From contig JAWQEG010000377.1 of NCBI GenBank assembly GCA_033782935.1, forward strand, positions 372,001 to 436,000: a DNA stretch of 64,000 nucleotides, written 5' to 3'. This document shows positions 11,190 through 21,023 of this stretch, piece after piece. This DNA is from Petrolisthes cinctipes (Eukaryota; Arthropoda; Malacostraca; Decapoda; Porcellanidae). How positions within the stretch are numbered: the stretch's first letter is position 1; every line of letters begins with the position of its first letter. The position numbers were made by a program, and so were the translations under genes. Below the pieces are notes generated by a model that made no database searches, was not told the DNA's origin, and was given only the letters and a program-made list of their open reading frames with translations.

Positions 11190-11690
11190 AGAGTATTTTC
11201 AAAATACAGGCCAAAAACATACTGAAAATCGATCTTTTAGGTGCCCAAAAGTCGATATGTGCATGCATCTTCTATACCCGCTTATATCTCAAATTCTGGC
11301 CCTAAACACCCGAAAATTCGATATTTTGGGGTCCCAGAAGCGATCTGTACATGCCTACTCCGTGTTAGAGTATTTTCAAAATTCACGCCCCAAACATGCT
11401 GAAAATCGATATTTTTGGTGCCCAAAGTCAATATGTGCATGTATCTTCTGTACCCGTTTATATCTCAAATTCAGGCTCAAAACACCGGAAAATTCAATAT
11501 TTTGGGGTCCCAGAAGCAATCTGTACATGCCTACACAGTGCTAGAATATTTTCAAAATATAGGCTAAAAACATGCTAAAAATCGATCTTTTAGGTGCCAA
11601 AAAGTCGATATCTCAAATTCAGTCCCAAAACACCCGAAAATTCGATATTTAGGGGTCCCAGAAGCGATCTGTACATGCCTACTCCGTGTT

Positions 11691-11843
11691 AGAGTATTTT
11701 CAAAATACATGATCAAAACATACTGAAAATCGATCTTTTTGGTGCCCAAAAGTCGATATGTGCATGCATCTTCTGTACCCGTTTATATCTCAAATTCAGG
11801 CTCAAAACACCCAGAAGCAATCTGTACATGCCTACTCAGTGTT
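11691..11843 (+). repeat. 24 bp-deleted long monomer, 153 bp
   Basis: CAAAACACCC joins AGAAGCAATCTG; the 24 bases holding GAAAATTC and GGGGTCCC are gone, with CCC at both ends. The unit starts C-like (ACATGATCAAAAC) and continues D-like (GGTGCCCAAAAG, CTTCTGTACC). Confidence 0.88.
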
Positions 11844-12019
11844 AGAGTATTTTCAAAATACAGGCCCAAAACATGCTGAAAATCGATAATTTAGATGCCC
11901 AAAGTCAATATGTGCATGTATCTTCTGTACCCGTTTATATCTCAAATTCAGGCTCAAAACACCCGAAAATTCAATATTTTGGGGTCCCAGAAGCAATCTG
12001 TACATGCCTACACAGTGCT

Positions 12020-12150
12020 AGAATATTTAACATGCTAAAAATCGACATTTTAGGTGCCAAAAAATCGGTATCTCAAATTCAGTCCCAAAACACCCGAAAA
12101 TTCGATATTTAGAGGTCCCAGAAGGTATCTGTACATGCCTACTCCGTGTT
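12020..12150 (+). repeat. 17 bp-deleted B2 monomer, 131 bp
   Basis: The tag reads AGAATATTTAACATGC: 17 bases (CAAAATATAGG and flanks) are lost right after the tag. It also has AATCGGTATCTC. Confidence 0.88.
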
Positions 12151-12239
12151 AGAGTATTTTCAAAATACAGGCCAAAAACATACTGAAAATCGATCTTTTA
12201 GGTGCCCAAAAGTCGATATGTACATGCCTACTCAGTGCT
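12151..12239 (+). repeat. Half-length D monomer, 89 bp
   Basis: It runs from the D tag to GTCGATATGTACATGCCTAC and ends CTCAGTGCT. The missing 88 bases equal one half-unit. The join is at equivalent positions of the two half-units (ATGTGCATG in half 1, CTGTACATG in half 2), as expected from exchange between the two halves. Confidence 0.9.
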
Positions 12240-12387
12240 AGAATATTTTCAAAATATAGGCTAAAAACATGGTAAAAATCGATCTTTTAGGTGCCAAAAA
12301 GTCGATATCTCAAATTCAGTCCCAAAACACCCGAAAATTCGATATTTAGGGGTCCCAGAAGCGATCTGTACATGCCTACTCCGTGTT

Positions 12388-13381
12388 AGAGTATTTTCAA
12401 AATTCATGCTCAAAACATACTGAAAATCGATCTTTTAGGTGCACAAAAGTCGATATGTGCATGCATCTTCAGTACCCGTTTATATCTCAAATTCAGGCTC
12501 AAAACACCCGAAAATTCAATATTTTGGGGTCCCAGAAGCAATCTGTACATGCCTTCTCAGTGTTAGAGTATTTTCAAAATACAGGCCCAAAACATGCTGA
12601 AAATCAATATTTTAGATGCCCAAAGTCAATATGTGCATGTATCTTCTGTACCCGTTTATATCTCAAATTCAGGCTCAAAACACCCGAAAATTCAATATTT
12701 TGGGGTCCCAGAAGCAATCTGTACATGCCTACACATTGCTAGAATATTTTCAAAATATAGGCTAAAAACATGCTAAAAATCGACATTTTAGGTGCCAAAA
12801 AATCGATATCTCAAATTCAGTCCCAAAACACCCGAAAATTCGATATTTAGAGGTCCCAGAAGGTATCTGTACATGCCTACTCCGTGTTAGAGTATTTTCA
12901 AAATACAGGCCAAAAACATACTGAAAATCGATCTTTTAGGTGCCCAAAAGTCGATATGTGCATGCATCTTCTGTACCCGTTTATATCTCAAATTCTGGCC
13001 CTAAACACCCGAAAATTCGATATTTTGGGGTCCCAGAAGCGATCTGTACATGCCTACTCCGTGTTAGAGTATTTTCAAAATTCAGGCCCAAAACATGCTA
13101 AAAATCTATATTTTTGGTGACCAGAGTCAATATGTGCATGTATCTTCTGTACCCGTTTATATCTCAAATTCAGGCTCAAAACACCCGAAAATTCAATATT
13201 TTGGGGTCCCAGAAGCAATCTGTACTCAGTGCTAGAATATTTTCAAAATATAGGCTAAAAACATGCTAAAAATCGATCTTTTAGGTGCCAAAAAGTCGAT
13301 ATCTCAAATTCAGTCCCAAAACACCCGAAAATTCGATATTTAGAGGTCCCAGAAGATATCTGTACATGCCTACTCCGTGTT
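12388..13381 (+). repeat. Hexameric higher-order repeat, 994 bp
   Basis: The order is C, A2, B2, D, A1, B1. The A1 unit is 168 bp because eight bases are missing between CTGTAC and TCAGTGCT. Confidence 0.85.
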
Positions 13382-13882
13382 AGAGTATTTTCAAAATACA
13401 GGCCAAAAACATACTGAAAATCGATCTTTTAGGTGCCCAAAAGTCGATATGTGCATGCATCTTCTATACCCGCTTATATCTCAAATTCTGGCCCTAAACA
13501 CCCGAAAATTCTATATTTTGGGGTCCCAGAAGCGATCTGTACATGCCTACTCCGTGTTAGAGTATTTTCAAAATTCACGCCCCAAACATGCTGAAAATCG
13601 ATATTTTTGGTGCCCAAAGTCAATATGTGCATGTATCTTCTGTACCCGTTTATATCTCAAATTCAGGCTCAAAACACCCGAAAATTCAATATTTTGGGGT
13701 CCCAGAAGCAATCTGTACATGCCTACACAGTGCTAGAATATTTTCAAAATATAGGCTAAAAACATGCTAAAAATCGATCTTTTAGGTGCCAAAAAGTCGA
13801 TATCTCAAATTCAGTCCCAAAACACCCGAAAATTCGATATTTAGGGGTCCCAGAAGCGATCTGTACATGCCTACTCCGTGTT

Positions 13883-14035
13883 AGAGTATTTTCAAAATAC
13901 ATGCTCAAAACATACTGAAAATCGATCTTTTAGGTGCCCAAAAGTCGATATGTGCATGCATCTTCTGTACCCGTTTATATCTCAAATTCAGGCTCAAAAC
14001 ACCCAGAAGCAATCTGTACATGCCTACTCAGTGTT
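13883..14035 (+). repeat. 24 bp-deleted long monomer, 153 bp
   Basis: It has the same CCC junction, 2192 bp after the 11691 unit, with ACATGCTCAAAAC at its start. Confidence 0.88.
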
Positions 14036-14211
14036 AGAGTATTTTCAAAATACAGGCCCAAAACATGCTGAAAATCGATAATTTAGATGCCCAAAGTCAA
14101 TATGTGCATGTATCTTCTGTACCCGTTTATATCTCAAATTCAGGCTCAAAACACCCGAAAATTCGATATTTAGAGGTCCCAGAAGGTATCTGTACATGCC
14201 TACTCCGTGTT
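14036..14211 (+). repeat. A2/B2 chimeric monomer, 176 bp
   Basis: It begins A2-like with GATAATTTAGATGCCC and ends B2-like with TTTAGAGGTCCCAGAAGGTA and CTCCGTGTT. The switch lies near CAAAACACCCGAAAATTC, which both parents share. Confidence 0.86.
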
Positions 14212-14300
14212 AGAGTATTTTCAAAATACAGGCCAAAAACATACTGAAAATCGATCTTTTAGGTGCCCAAAAGTCGATATGTACATGCCTACTCAGTGCT
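14212..14300 (+). repeat. Half-length D monomer, 89 bp
   Basis: It has the same join as at 12151 and was carried by the 2.19/2.06 kb duplication. Confidence 0.9.
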
Positions 14301-14448
14301 AGAATATTTTCAAAATATAGGCTAAAAACATGCTAAAAATCGATCTTTTAGGTGCCAAAAAGTCGATATCTCAAATTCAGTCCCAAAACACCCGAAAATT
14401 CGATATTTAGGGGTCCCAGAAGCGATCTGTACATGCCTACTCCGTGTT

Positions 14449-15450
14449 AGAGTATTTTCAAAATTCATGCTCAAAACATACTGAAAATCGATCTTTTAGG
14501 TGCACAAAAGTCGATATGTGCATGCATCTTCAGTACCCGTTTATATCTCAAATTCAGGCTCAAAACACCCGAAAATTCAATATTTTGGGGTCCCAGAAGC
14601 AATCTGTACATGCCTACTCAGTGTTAGAGTATTTTCAAAATACAGGCCCAAAACATGCTGAAAATCAATATTTTAGATGCCCAAAGTCAATATGTGCATG
14701 TATCTTCTGTACCCGTTTATATCTCAAATTCAGGCTCAAAACACCCGAAAATTCAATATTTTGGGGTCCCAGAAGCAATCTGTACATGCCTACACATTGC
14801 TAGAATATTTTCAAAATATAGGCTAAAAACATTCTAAAAATCGACATTTTAGGTGCCAAAAAATCGATATCTCAAATTCAGTCCCAAAACACCCGAAAAT
14901 TCGATATTTAGAGGTCCCAGAAGGTATCTGTACATGCCTACTCCGTGTTAGAGTATTTTCAAAATACAGGCCAAAAACATACTGAAAATCGATCTTTTAG
15001 GTGCCCAAAAGTCGATATGTGCATGCATCTTCTGTACCCGTTTATATCTCAAATTCTGGCCCTAAACACCCGAAAATTCGATATTTTGGGGTCCCAGAAG
15101 CGATCTGTACATGCCTACTCCGTGTTAGAGTATTTTCAAAATTCAGGCCCAAAACATGCTGAAAATCTATATTTTTGGTGACCAGAGTCAATATGTGCAT
15201 GTATCTTCTGTACCCGTTTATATCTCAAATTCAGGCTCAAAACACCCGAAAATTCAATATTTTGGGGTCCCAGAAGCAATCTGTACATGCCTACTCAGTG
15301 CTAGAATATTTTCAAAATATAGGCTAAAAACATGCTAAAAATCGATCTTTTAGGTGCCAAAAAGTCGATATCTCAAATTCAGTCCCAAAACACCCGAAAA
15401 TTCGATATTTAGGGGTCCCAGAAGCGATCTGTACATGCCTACTCCGTGTT
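14449..15450 (+). repeat. Full-length hexamer, 1002 bp (reference)
   Basis: The order is C 177, A2 176, B2 148, D 177, A1 176, B1 148, with no length variant. This is the cleanest copy of the basic hexamer and a good reference for alignment. It is the second copy of 12388-13381 at an offset of 2061 bp. Its A1 shares the private variant GGTGACCAGAGTC with that copy. Confidence 0.88.
14950..15126 (+). repeat. Reference monomer class D (177 bp, long)
   Basis: Diagnostic bases are CAGGCCAAAAACATACTG, GATCTTTTAGGTGCCCAAAAG, GTGCATGCATCTTCTGTACC, TTCTGGCCCTAAACACCC, GATATTTTGGGG, AGAAGCGATCTG and an end in CTCCGTGTT. It starts the second trimer of the hexamer and precedes A1. At 177 bp (59 codons) it keeps reading frame, which helps explain the recurrent open frames across D-A1 pairs. 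Confidence 0.92.
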
Positions 15451-16119
15451 AGAGTATTTTCAAAATACATGCTCAAAACATACTGAAAATCGATCTTTTA
15501 ATTGCCCAAAAGTCGATATGTGCATGCATCTTCAGTACCCGTTTATATCTCAAATTCAGGCTCAAAATCCCCGAAAATTCAATATTTTGGGGTCCCAGAA
15601 GCAATCTGTACATGCCTACTCAGTGTTAGAGTATTTTCAAAATACAGGCCCAAAAACATGCTGAAAATCGATAATTTACATGCCAAAAGTCAATATGTGC
15701 ATGTATCTTCTGTACCTGTTTATATCTCAAATTCAGGCTCAAAACACCCGAAAATTCAATATTTTGGGGTCCCAGAAGCAATCTGTACAGTGCTAGAATA
15801 TTTTCAAAATATAGGCAAAAAACATGCTAAAAATCGATCTTTTAGGTGCCAAAAAGTCGATATCTCAAATTCAGTCCCAAAACACCCGAAAATTCGATAT
15901 TTAGGGGTCCCAGAAGCGATCTGTTCATGCCTACTCCGAGTTAGAGTATTTTCAAAATACATGCTCAAAACATACTGAAAATCGATCTTTTAGGTGCACA
16001 AAAGTCGATATGTGCATGCATCTTCAGTACCCGTTTATATCTCAAATTCAGGCTCAAAACACCCGAAAATTCAATATTTTGGGGTCCCAGAAGCAATCTG
16101 TACATGCCTACTCAGTGTT

Positions 16120-16252
16120 AGAGTATTTTCAAAATACAGGCCCAAAACATGCTGAAAATCGATATTTTTGATGCCCAAAGTCAATATGTGCATGTATCTT
16201 CTGTACCCGTTTATATCTCAAAATCAGGCTCAAACCATGCCTACTCAGTGTT
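16120..16252 (+). repeat. Truncated long monomer, 133 bp
   Basis: It is the same class as the unit at 10733 but reads CTCAAACCATGCCTACTCAG at the junction, so it has diverged slightly or been rejoined. Confidence 0.88.
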
Positions 16253-16901
16253 AGAGTATTTTCAAAATACAGGCCCAAAACATGCTGAAAATCGATATTT
16301 TAGATGCCCAAAGTCAATATGTGCATGTATCTTCTGTACCCGTTTATATCTCAAATTCAGGCTCAAAACACCCGAAAATTCAATATTTTGGGGTTCCAGA
16401 AGCAATCTATACATGCCTACACATTGCTAGAATATTTTCAAAATATAGGCTAAAAACATGCTAAAAATCGACATTTTAGGTTCCAAAAAATCGATATCTC
16501 AAATTCAGTCCCAAAACACCCGAAAATTCGATATTTAGAGGTCCCAGAAGGTATCTGTACATGCCTACTCCGTGTTAGAGTATTTTCAAAATACAGGCCA
16601 AAAACATACTGAAAATCGGTCTTTTAGGTGCCCAAAAGTCGATATGTGCATGCATCTTCTGTACCCGTTTATATCTCAAATTCAGGCTCAAAACACCCGA
16701 AAATTCAATATTATGGGGTCCCAGAAGCAATCTGTACATGCCTACACAGTGCTAGAATATTTTCAAAATATAGGCTGAAAACAAGCTAAAAATCGATCTT
16801 TTAGGTGCCAAAAAGTCGATATCTCAAATTCAGTCCCAAAACACCCGAAAATTCGATATTTAGGGGTCCCAGAAGCGATCTGTACATGCCTACTCCGTGT
16901 T

Positions 16902-17054
16902 AGAGTATTTTCAAAATACATGCTCAAAACATACTGAAAATCGATCTTTTAGGTGCACAAAAGTCGATATGTGCATGCATCTTCTGTACCCGTTTATATC
17001 TCAAATTCAGGCTCAAAACACCCAGAAGCAATCTGTACATGCCTATTCAGTGTT
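16902..17054 (+). repeat. 24 bp-deleted C monomer, 153 bp
   Basis: It has the same CCC junction within a unit that has GGTGCACAAAAG. It is followed by GCCTATTCAGTG. Confidence 0.88.
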
Positions 17055-17898
17055 AGAGTATTTTCAAAATACAGGCCCAAAACATGCTGAAAATCGATAT
17101 TTTAGATGCCCAAAGTCAATATGTGCATGTATCTTCTGTACCCGTTTATATCTCAAATTCTGGCCCTAAACACCCGAAAATTCGATATTTTGGGGTCCCA
17201 GAAGAGATCTGTACATGCCTACTCCGTGTTAGAGTATTTTCAAAATACAGGCCAAAAACATACTGAAAATCGATCTTTTAGGTGCCCAAAAGTCGATATG
17301 TGCATGCATCTTCTGTACCCGTTTATATCTCAAATTCTGGCCCTAAACACCCGAAAATTCGATATTTTGGGGTCCCAGAAGCGATTTGTACATGCCTACT
17401 CCGTGTTAGAGTATTTTCAAAATTCAGGCCCAAAACATGCTGAAAATCGATATTTTTGGTGCCCAAAGTCAATATGTGCATGTATCTTCTGTACCCGTTT
17501 ATATCTCAAATTCAGGCTCAAAACACCCGAAAATTCAATATTTTGGGGTCCCAGAAGCAATCTGTACAGTGCTAGAATATTTTCAAAATATAGGCAAAAA
17601 ACATGCTAAAAATCGATCTTTTAGGTGCCAAAAAGTCGATATCTCAAATTCAGTCCCAAAACACCCGAAAATTCGATATTTAGGGGTCCCAGAAGCGATC
17701 TGTTCATGCCTACTCCGAGTTAGAGTATTTTCAAAATACATGCTCAAAACATACTGAAAATCGATCTTTTAGGTGCACAAAAGTCGATATGTGCATGCAT
17801 CTTCAGTACCCGTTTATATCTCAAATTCAGGCTCAAAACACCCGAAAATTCAATATTTTGGGGTCCCAGAAGCAATCTGTACATGCCTACTCAGTGTT

Positions 17899-18031
17899 AG
17901 AGTATTTTCAAAATACAGGCCCAAAACATGCTGAAAATCGATATTTTTGATGCCCAAAGTCAATATGTGCATGTATCTTCTGTACCCGTTTATATCTCAA
18001 AATCAGGCTCAAACCATGCCTACTCAGTGTT
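17899..18031 (+). repeat. Truncated long monomer, 133 bp
   Basis: It is identical in junction to 16120 and was carried by the 1779 bp duplication. Confidence 0.88.
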
Positions 18032-18680
18032 AGAGTATTTTCAAAATACAGGCCCAAAACATGCTGAAAATCGATATTTTAGATGCCCAAAGTCAATATG
18101 TGCATGTATCTTCTGTACCCGTTTATATCTCAAATTCAGGCTCAAAACACCCGAAAATTCAATATTTTGGGGTTCCAGAAGCAATCTATACATGCCTACA
18201 CAGTGCTAGAATATTTTCAAAATATAGGCTAAAAACATGCTAAAAATCGACATTTTAGGTTCCAAAAAATCGATATCTCAAATTCAGTCCCAAAACACCC
18301 GAAAATTCGATATTTAGAGGTCCCAGAAGGTATCTGTACATGCCTACTCCGTGTTAGAGTATTTTCAAAATACAGGCCAAAAACATACTGAAAATCGGTC
18401 TTTTAGGTGCCCAAAAGTCGATATGTGCATGCATCTTCTGTACCCGTTTATATCTCAAATTCAGGCTCAAAACACCCGAAAATTCAATATTATGGGGTCC
18501 CAGAAGCAATCTGTACATGCCTACACAGTGCTAGAATATTTTCAAAATATAGGCTAAAAACAAGCTAAAAATCGATCTTTTAGGTGCCAAAAAGTCGATA
18601 TCTCAAATTCAGTCCCAAAACACCCGAAAATTCGATATTTAGGGGTCCCAGAAGCGATCTGTACATGCCTACTCCGTGTT

Positions 18681-18833
18681 AGAGTATTTTCAAAATACAT
18701 GCTCAAAACATACTGAAAATCGATCTTTTAGGTGCACAAAAGTCGATATGTGCATGCATCTTCTGTACCCGTTTATATCTCAAATTCAGGCTCAAAACAC
18801 CCAGAAGCAATCTGTACATGCCTATTCAGTGTT
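18681..18833 (+). repeat. 24 bp-deleted C monomer, 153 bp
   Basis: This is the copy of 16902 in the 1779 bp duplication, with the same GCCTATTCAGTG end. Confidence 0.88.
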
Positions 18834-19333
18834 AGAGTATTTTCAAAATACAGGCCCAAAACATGCTGAAAATCGATATTTTAGATGCCCAAAGTCAATA
18901 TGTGCATGTATCTTCTGTACCCGTTTATATCTCAAATTCTGGCCCTAAACACCCGAAAATTCGATATTTTGGGGTCCCAGAAGCGATCTGTACATGCCTA
19001 CTCCGTGTTAGAGTATTTTCAAAATTCACGCCCCAAACATGCTGAAAATCGATATTTTTGGTGCCCAAAGTCAATATGTGCATGTATCTTCTGTACCCGT
19101 TTATATCTCAAATTCAGGCTCAAAACACCCGAAAATTCAATATTTTGGGGTCCCAGAAGCAATCTGTACATGCCTACACAGTGCTAGAATATTTTCAAAA
19201 TATAGGCTAAAAACATGCTAAAAATCGATCTTTTAGGTGCCAAAAAGTCGATATCTCAAATTCAGTCCCAAAACACCCGAAAATTCGATATTTAGGGGTC
19301 CCAGAAGCGATCTGTACATGCCTACTCCGTGTT

Positions 19334-19486
19334 AGAGTATTTTCAAAATACATGCTCAAAACATACTGAAAATCGATCTTTTAGGTGCACAAAAGTCGAT
19401 ATGTGCATGCATCTTCTGTACCCGTTTATATCTCAAATTCAGGCTCAAAACACCCAGAAGCAATCTGTACATGCCTATTCAGTGTT
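19334..19486 (+). repeat. 24 bp-deleted C monomer, 153 bp
   Basis: This is the fifth and last copy of the 24 bp deletion. All five lie between 11.7 and 19.5 kb. Confidence 0.88.
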
Positions 19487-19662
19487 AGAGTATTTTCAAA
19501 ATACAGGCCCAAAACATGCTGAAAATTGATATTTTAGATGCCCAAAGTCAATATGTGCATGTATCTTCTGTACCCGTTTATATCTCAAATTCAGGCTCAA
19601 AACATCCGAAAATTCAATATTTTGGGGTCCCAGAAGCAATCTGTACATGCCTACACAGTGTT

Positions 19663-19794
19663 AGAATATTTAACATGCTAAAAATCGACATTTTAGGTGC
19701 CAAAAAATCGGTATCTCAAATTCAGTCCCAAAACACACGAAAAATTCGATATTTAGAGGTCCCAGAAGGTATCTGTACATGCCTACTCCGTGTT
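19663..19794 (+). repeat. 17 bp-deleted B2 monomer, 132 bp
   Basis: It has the same AGAATATTTAACATGC start and AATCGGTATCTC as 12020, plus one extra A in ACACGAAAAATTCG. Confidence 0.88.
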
Positions 19795-19883
19795 AGAGTA
19801 TTTTCAAAATACAGGCCAAAAACATACTGAAAATCGATCTTTTAGGTGCCCAAAAGTCGATATGTACATGCCTACTCAGTGCT
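19795..19883 (+). repeat. Half-length D monomer, 89 bp
   Basis: It has the same join again, inside the block repeated 7.64 kb from the first. Confidence 0.9.
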
Positions 19884-20031
19884 AGAATATTTTCAAAATA
19901 TAGGCTAAAAACATGCTAAAAATCGATCTTTTAGGTGCCAAAAAGTCGATATCTCAAATTCAGTCCCAAAACACCCGAAAATTCGATATTTAGGGGTCCC
20001 AGAAGCGATCTGTACATGCCTACTCCGTGTT

Positions 20032-21023
20032 AGAGTATTTTCAAAATTCATGCTCAAAACATACTGAAAATCAATCTTTTAGGTGCACAAAAGTCGATAT
20101 GTGCATGCATCTTCAGTACCCGTTTATATCTCAAATTCAGGCTCAAAACACCCGAAAATTCAATATTTTGGGGTCCCAGAAGCAATCTGTACATGCCTAC
20201 TCAGTGTTAGAGTATTTTCAAAATACAGGCCCAAAACATGCTGAAAATCGATATTTTAGATGCCCAAAGTCAATATGTGCATGTATCTTCTGTACCCGTT
20301 TATATCTCAAATTCAGGCTCAAAACACCCGAAAATTCAATATTTTGGGGTCCCAGAAGCAATCTGTACATGCCTACACATTGCTAGAATATTTTCAAGAT
20401 ATAGGCTAAAAACATGCTAAAAATCGACATTTTAGGTGCCAAAAAATCGATATCTCAAATTCAGTCCCAAAACACCCGAAAATTAGATATTTAGAGGTCC
20501 CAGAAGGTATCTGTACATGCCTACTCCGTGGTAGAGTATTTTCAAAATACAGGCCAAAAACATACTTAAAATCGATCTTTTAGGTGCCCAAAAGTCGATA
20601 TGTGCATGCATCTTCTGTACCCGTTTATATCTCAAATTCTGGCCCTAAACACCCGAAAATTCGATATTTTGGGGTCCCAGAAGCGATCTGTACATGCCTA
20701 CTCCGTGTTAGAGTATTTTCAAAATTCAGGCCCAAAACATGCTGAAAATCGATATTTTTGGTGCCCCAAGTCAATATGTGCATGTATCTTCTGTACCCGT
20801 TTATATCTCAAATTCAGGCTCAAAACACCCGAAAATTCAATATTTTGGGGTCCCAGAAGCAATCTGTACAGTGCTAGAATATTTTCAAAATATAGGCTAA
20901 AAACATGCTAAAAATCGATCTTTTAGGTGCCAAAAAGTCGATATCTCAAATTCAGTCCCAAAACACCCGAAAATTCGATATTTAGGGGTCCCAGAAGGTA
21001 TCTGTACATGCCTACTCCGTGTT
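20032..21023 (+). repeat. Hexameric higher-order repeat, 992 bp
   Basis: The order is C, A2, B2, D, A1 (166), B1. Private variants are TTCAAGATATAGG and CCGTGGTAG in and after B2, and CATACTTAAAATCG in D. Confidence 0.86.

Larger units (their letters stand above)
11190..13381 (+). repeat. 2.19 kb tandem duplication, copy 1
   Basis: It has fourteen units including four damaged ones (153, 131, 89, 168). Matching starts in copy 2 lie 2192 bp downstream up to the A2 at 11844, then 2061 bp downstream from the 89 bp unit. Shared private variants include CTTCTATACCCGCTTATATC in D and ATTCACGCCCCAAACATG in A1. Confidence 0.87.
11190..15450 (+). repeat. Monomer map, region 5 (2.19/2.06 kb duplication)
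   Basis: Copy 1: 11190 D, 11367 A1, 11543 B1, 11691 C/D (153), 11844 A2, 12020 B2 (131), 12151 D (89), 12240 B1, 12388 C, 12565 A2, 12741 B2, 12889 D, 13066 A1 (168), 13234 B1. Copy 2: 13382 D, 13559 A1, 13735 B1, 13883 C/D (153), 14036 A2/B2 chimera, 14212 D (89), 14301 B1, 14449 C, 14626 A2, 14802 B2, 14950 D, 15127 A1, 15303 B1. Copy 2 lacks the 131 bp unit, giving a 2061 bp offset after it instead of 2192. Confidence 0.88.
13382..15450 (+). repeat. 2.06 kb tandem duplication, copy 2
   Basis: It has thirteen units. The 131 bp damaged B2 of copy 1 is gone: the A2 at 14036 runs straight into a B2-type second half. That is what a crossover between A2 and its neighbouring B2 would leave. The A1 near the end is full length here (176 bp) but 168 bp in copy 1. 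Confidence 0.86.
15795..17573 (+). repeat. 1779 bp tandem duplication, copy 1
   Basis: It has eleven units. Shared rare variants are CTGTTCATGCC and CTCCGAGTTAG in B1, AAATCAGGCTCAAACCATGC in the 133 bp unit, and TTATGGGGTCCC in the D/C chimera. The last two units (D 17231, A1 17408) have no equivalent in copy 2, so the clear match covers about 1436 bp. Confidence 0.88.
15451..19009 (+). repeat. Monomer map, region 6 (two 1779 bp copies)
   Basis: Starts and classes: 15451 C, 15628 A2 (167), 15795 B1, 15943 C, 16120 A (133), 16253 A2, 16429 B2, 16577 D/C, 16754 B1, 16902 C (153), 17055 A2/D, 17231 D, 17408 A1 (166); then 17574 B1, 17722 C, 17899 A (133), 18032 A2, 18208 B2, 18356 D/C, 18533 B1, 18681 C (153), 18834 A2/D. 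Confidence 0.88.
17574..19009 (+). repeat. 1779 bp tandem duplication, copy 2
   Basis: Starts lie 1779 bp after their partners from 17574 to 18834. Differences seen include GGCTAAAAACAAGC (copy 1 has GGCTGAAAACAAGC) and AGAAGCGATC (copy 1 has AGAAGAGATC). At 19010 the array switches to an A1 that matches 11367 instead. Confidence 0.87.
19010..20709 (+). repeat. Block repeated from 11367-13065, 7.64 kb away
   Basis: Ten consecutive units from A1 to D have partners 7643-7644 bp upstream. They include the 153 bp C, the damaged B2 (131/132 bp with GAATATTTAACATGC) and the 89 bp half-monomer. The one-base shift comes from an extra A in ACACGAAAAATTCG. The chance of the same set of accidents arising twice in the same order is negligible, so this is a duplicated segment. 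Confidence 0.88.
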
